A stretch of DNA of 64,000 nt from Arthrobacter psychrochitiniphilus. Lineage in GTDB: Bacteria > Actinomycetota > Actinomycetes > Actinomycetales > Micrococcaceae. Shown one piece after another: positions 61,620-64,000 of this stretch. Made by a program: the position numbers and the translations under genes. The notes under the pieces were generated by a model that was given only the letters and a program-made list of their open reading frames with translations, ran no database searches and was not told the DNA's origin. How positions within the stretch are numbered: the stretch's first letter is position 1; every line of letters begins with the position of its first letter. The stretch is from the NCBI RefSeq assembly GCF_003185915.1, contig NZ_QHLZ01000015.1, positions 1-64,000 of the forward strand, written 5' to 3'.

Positions 61620-61695
61620 TGGTGGGTCCTACCGGGATCGAACCGATGACATCCACGGTGTAAACGTGGCGCTCTACCAGCTGAGCTAAAGACCC
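61620..61695 (-). tRNA. tRNA-Val (TAC anticodon)
   Basis: On the minus strand: acceptor GGGTCTT/AGGACCC, D stem GCTC/GAGC, anticodon stem CCACG/CGTGG with loop TTTACAC (anticodon TAC), T arm ATCGG-TTCGATC-CCGGT, discriminator A and encoded CCA. 76 nt. Confidence 0.96.
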
Positions 61696-61769
61696 ATTCG
61701 CTAACCAGCTCTTCAAGCATTGCGCTTGTTGGGCTGACCAACGAGAAACTACTGTACACGATGTTTTGC

Positions 61770-62717
61770 CTATTGCGCCAATCGGGGAGTCAATACGTGT
61801 GTGAGATAGCTCATAGCTTCCCCAACTCCTATTTCGGCCTTGATGGTTGCCAAGGAATCCCCGCGGGTTTGGCCCTTGTTAATGATGATGACGGGCTTGC
61901 CATCCTTGGCGGCCTTTTTGACGAACCGCAGACCGGACAGGACAGTCAACGAAGACCCTGCCACCAAAAGGGCTGCTCCCGCGTCAACCATAGCGAAGGA
62001 TCGGAGAACCCTGTCCTTGGGAACATTTTCACCAAAAAAGACAAAATCCGGCTTCAGGAGACCACCACATAGCGGACACTTGGCAACATTGAAGGTGGAT
62101 ATGAGGCTCTCAGCCACCACGTCAGCGTCCGCGTCTGGCGCCTGAGGTGCCCCGCCAGCTGCCGAGATGGCATCAAGGAATCCTGGATTGAGTTCATTCA
62201 AGATAGTGGCGAGAAAAGCCCGTGAGTAGTGATTGCCGCAGTCCATGCAGAGGACCTGATCGAACCTGCCATGTAGATCCACCACATTTTCGGCCCCAGC
62301 TTCTTCATGGAGCCTGTCGACGTTTTGCGTCACAATCCCCGTCAGAATCCCGCTGCGCTCCAGGGCAACCGTGGCAAAGTGCCCAGTATTTGGCTTGGCG
62401 GTGCTCAGATGTGACCAGCCCGCATGATTTCTGGCCCAATAACGCTGGCGAAGCCGGACATCGCCCATAAATTCCTGGTAGGTCAGCGGGGTTCGCGGGA
62501 CAGCTTGCGGTCCCCGATAGTCCGGGATGCCGGAATCGGTACTTATTCCAGCCCCGGTGAGTAGCGCGAATTTCTTCTCACCCAGCAACGCAGCAACACC
62601 GTCCAAGGTGTCTAGCTCCGTATCGTTCAGCACCGAGGCAGCATTAGTGGCCGCACCCAACCCCGGGCTTTGCTGCACAAAACCCGTCTGCCCAATACCA
62701 GGGCGCACGTTGTCCAT
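61770..62717 (-). CDS. Sirtuin, NAD-dependent protein deacylase
   Basis: 315 residues. NAD site: LLTGAGISTDSGIPDYRGP (about residues 52-70), TQNVDRLHEEAG and catalytic DLHGRFD. The Zn module is CMDCG ... KCPLCGGLLKPDFVFFGENVP. Removes acyl groups from lysines such as those of acyl-CoA synthetases. The N-terminal about 35 residues precede the core fold. Starts two bases after the peroxiredoxin stop, so the two are one operon. Confidence 0.94.
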   Translation of the reverse strand: MDNVRPGIGQTGFVQQSPGLGAATNAASVLNDTELDTLDGVAALLGEKKFALLTGAGISTDSGIPDYRGPQAVPRTPLTYQEFMGDVRLRQRYWARNHAGWSHLSTAKPNTGHFATVALERSGILTGIVTQNVDRLHEEAGAENVVDLHGRFDQVLCMDCGNHYSRAFLATILNELNPGFLDAISAAGGAPQAPDADADVVAESLISTFNVAKCPLCGGLLKPDFVFFGENVPKDRVLRSFAMVDAGAALLVAGSSLTVLSGLRFVKKAAKDGKPVIIINKGQTRGDSLATIKAEIGVGEAMSYLTHVLTPRLAQ

Positions 62718-62719
62718 TG

Positions 62720-63193
62720 CTACAACAACTCCAACGCCTGCCGGTAACGGGCCAGCGGCCGCGCCTGCCCGGAAGGCGTACTAAAGAGATCGGCAATAAC
62801 GCCTCCGGCCGTAATCAAAAAAGTACTTCGCCCTGCCATGCCATGCACCGGATCAAAAACCCCGTAACGTTGCGCCACTGCGCCGTGCGGCCAGAAATCG
62901 GCCAGCAGGTCAAAAGCGTAACCCTGAGCCTGGGCATAGGCGCGAAGCGTGTACTTCGCATCCACGGATACCGCCAGGATGCGCACCCCCGCGGCTTGGA
63001 AGTCACCGAGGTTATCGCGCAGCACTCCCAACTCCCCCGTACAAATACCGGAGTGCGCGAAGGGGTAGAACACTAAGGCCACCGGGGTGCCACGCAATTC
63101 AGCAAGCGCAATAGGCTCACCAAACTGATTAGACAGAGTGAAATCTGGGGCAAGGTCCCCAATGCTCAAGCACGGTTGCCTGGCGGCATCCAT
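62720..63193 (-). CDS. Peroxiredoxin, AhpE-like 1-Cys type
   Basis: 157 residues. Thioredoxin fold with VALVFYPFAHSGICTGELGVLRDNL: the peroxidatic Cys is in SGICTGEL, about residue 50. No clear resolving Cys follows (C8 is N-terminal), as in AhpE. Reduces hydrogen or organic peroxides using mycothiol- or mycoredoxin-type donors in relatives. Cotranscribed with the sirtuin. Confidence 0.92.
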   Translation of the reverse strand: MDAARQPCLSIGDLAPDFTLSNQFGEPIALAELRGTPVALVFYPFAHSGICTGELGVLRDNLGDFQAAGVRILAVSVDAKYTLRAYAQAQGYAFDLLADFWPHGAVAQRYGVFDPVHGMAGRSTFLITAGGVIADLFSTPSGQARPLARYRQALELL

Positions 63194-63209
63194 CTGTGGC
63201 CAGCCAGCC

Positions 63210-63629
63210 TTACTGGCGTTTGCGCGGCGCTAGGCGCGTTGCGGCCCAGTCAGCAGAAACCCCCGCAGTGGTGGTGACATGCAGTCCTGCCGTGGGAGCA
63301 GCTTCCTGAATGTCCGACGGCGGGACGTAACCATCGCGCCCCTGCTTGGGTGTCATGATCCACACCACCCCACCTTCATCCAAGGTTGTCAGTGAATCAA
63401 CGAGGGAATCCACGAGGTCACCATCGTCTTCTCGCCACCAAAAAATGACTGAATCCACTACGTCATGATCATGCTCGTCAAACATTTCGGACCCAATGAG
63501 GGCCTCAATGCTCTCGCGTAGATCAAAATCAACGTCGTCGTCGTATCCGAGTTCCTGGATGAGATCTCCATCCTTGAACCCTAAATTGCCTGCCACCTTG
63601 GCAACAGTGCCGGCGTCGGCCTCACTCAC
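63210..63629 (-). CDS. DUF3052-family protein
   Basis: 139 residues, GTG start with a near-perfect AGGAGG site. NLGFKDGDLIQELGYDDDVDFDLRESIEALIGSEM, then DVVDSVIFWWREDDGDLVDSLVDSLTTLDEGGVVWIMTPKQGRDGYV matches DUF3052, usually located next to aceE in actinobacteria. Cytosolic; function unknown. Confidence 0.92.
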   Translation of the reverse strand: MSEADAGTVAKVAGNLGFKDGDLIQELGYDDDVDFDLRESIEALIGSEMFDEHDHDVVDSVIFWWREDDGDLVDSLVDSLTTLDEGGVVWIMTPKQGRDGYVPPSDIQEAAPTAGLHVTTTAGVSADWAATRLAPRKRQ

Positions 63630-63938
63630 GTTTTTCCTCCTGCGGTCAGCGCTTGCACGCTGGTTTGTTGGTCAATAACCCCAGTCTAGGGGGTGAGCCC
63701 GCATTGCCTCCACTTAACGCAGTACCAGCGGCCGGCGGACTCAAAGACCCTGACGGATATTGTGATTTACCTTACTCACTTTGTGCACGGTTCCCCAGAG
63801 TCCACGATTCAAGTGCCTTCTTGCGTGTTCATGCAACGGTCAAGGCTACGCACAGGGCGTCACTGCGGTCTAGAGTGTCTGTACACGCCCAGAGCCACAG
63901 CACTGGGCGTCACACACTGCTTTTAAGAGAGGTTGGAC
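63630..63938 (+). promoter_or_regulatory. aceE / DUF3052 intergenic region
   Basis: 309 bp between divergent genes. Holds the control region of aceE and a GAGAGG ribosome site at 63927-63932. GGGCGTCAC occurs twice (about 63857 and 63905). No gene recognised; promoter hexamers not assigned with confidence. Confidence 0.4.
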
Positions 63939-64000
63939 GTGGCTGCAGGAGATACGAACTCCCATATCCTTAGCGGGTTGACTAACCAGCTACCTGATCG
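63939..64000 (+). CDS. aceE: Pyruvate dehydrogenase E1 component, homodimeric type, partial (5' end)
   Basis: GTG start at 63939 gives VAAGDTNSHILSGLTNQLPD before the window ends. This matches the N-terminus of actinobacterial AceE (SHILSGLTNQLPD...). It is the thiamine-diphosphate subunit that decarboxylates pyruvate. Only 20 codons are visible, but position next to DUF3052 supports the call. Confidence 0.85.
   Translation, partial: MAAGDTNSHILSGLTNQLPD

Overview
The window looks like a chromosomal segment of a high-GC Gram-positive bacterium of the Arthrobacter type (Micrococcaceae). This rests on the gene families: MptB-type mannosyltransferases, DUF3052 next to aceE, DUF6458, the long GapB-type glyceraldehyde-3-phosphate dehydrogenase, HemK-like 'NAPY' methyltransferase, and type A RNase P RNA. 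No database search was possible, so the genus is an inference. Coding density is high. No CRISPR array, prophage or intact insertion sequence was seen.

Region 1 (1-269): 5' end of leuC on the minus strand.

Region 2 (451-20541): a catabolic island of 16 genes in four transcription blocks. (a) CoA-transferase III and an HMG-CoA-lyase-like enzyme (minus). (b) Hydantoinase/oxoprolinase A and B subunits, an isochorismatase-type amidohydrolase and a GntR/FCD regulator (plus). (c) A three-subunit molybdenum hydroxylase with a quinone oxidoreductase-like protein and XdhC (minus). (d) An enoyl-CoA hydratase/isomerase, then a maleate-isomerase-like protein, a second three-subunit molybdenum hydroxylase and a Dabb protein (plus). 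Seven copies of a palindrome close to TTGYATRCAA lie in the control regions of these blocks and upstream of the GntR gene, so the island looks like one regulon. The gene content suggests breakdown of an N-heterocycle: hydroxylation, ATP-driven opening of a cyclic amide, removal of a carbamoyl or amide group, then CoA-dependent steps. The substrate is unknown.

Region 3 (20542-23833): a decayed arsenic-resistance locus. arsR and arsC are intact. The acr3 efflux gene is reduced to its two ends, a flavoprotein gene has three breaks, and a further small membrane-protein gene is probably broken.

Region 4 (23962-36242): a phosphatidate phosphatase (App1), PAP2 phosphatase and diacylglycerol kinase run; small membrane or stress proteins; a membrane-protein/GntR pair in which the membrane gene carries an in-frame amber codon; a PEP-mutase-family protein; DUF3817; an MpaB-type oxygenase; and glutamate decarboxylase.

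Region 5 (36376-44103): a HemK-like methyltransferase, an AlkD-like DNA glycosylase, and four GT-C glycosyltransferases in a mirror-like order (MptB-type minus, GT87-type plus, GT87-type plus, MptB-type minus), probably for lipomannan or a similar wall polysaccharide.

Region 6 (44191-64000): housekeeping genes. These are orn, tRNA-His, def, an acyltransferase, prfC, an HNH nuclease, rnpB, gap, yaaA, a coiled-coil 'zinc ribbon' protein, a Nif3-like protein, msrA, cysK-cysE, map, gnd, an exonuclease-BRCT protein, tRNA-Val, sirtuin, peroxiredoxin, DUF3052 and the start of aceE. Between gnd and the exonuclease gene are two apparent minimal small-RNA genes. Each has its own promoter, and each is a 16-bp hairpin with the same 11-nt C-rich loop but a different, compensated stem. 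This is the strongest candidate for something undescribed in the window.
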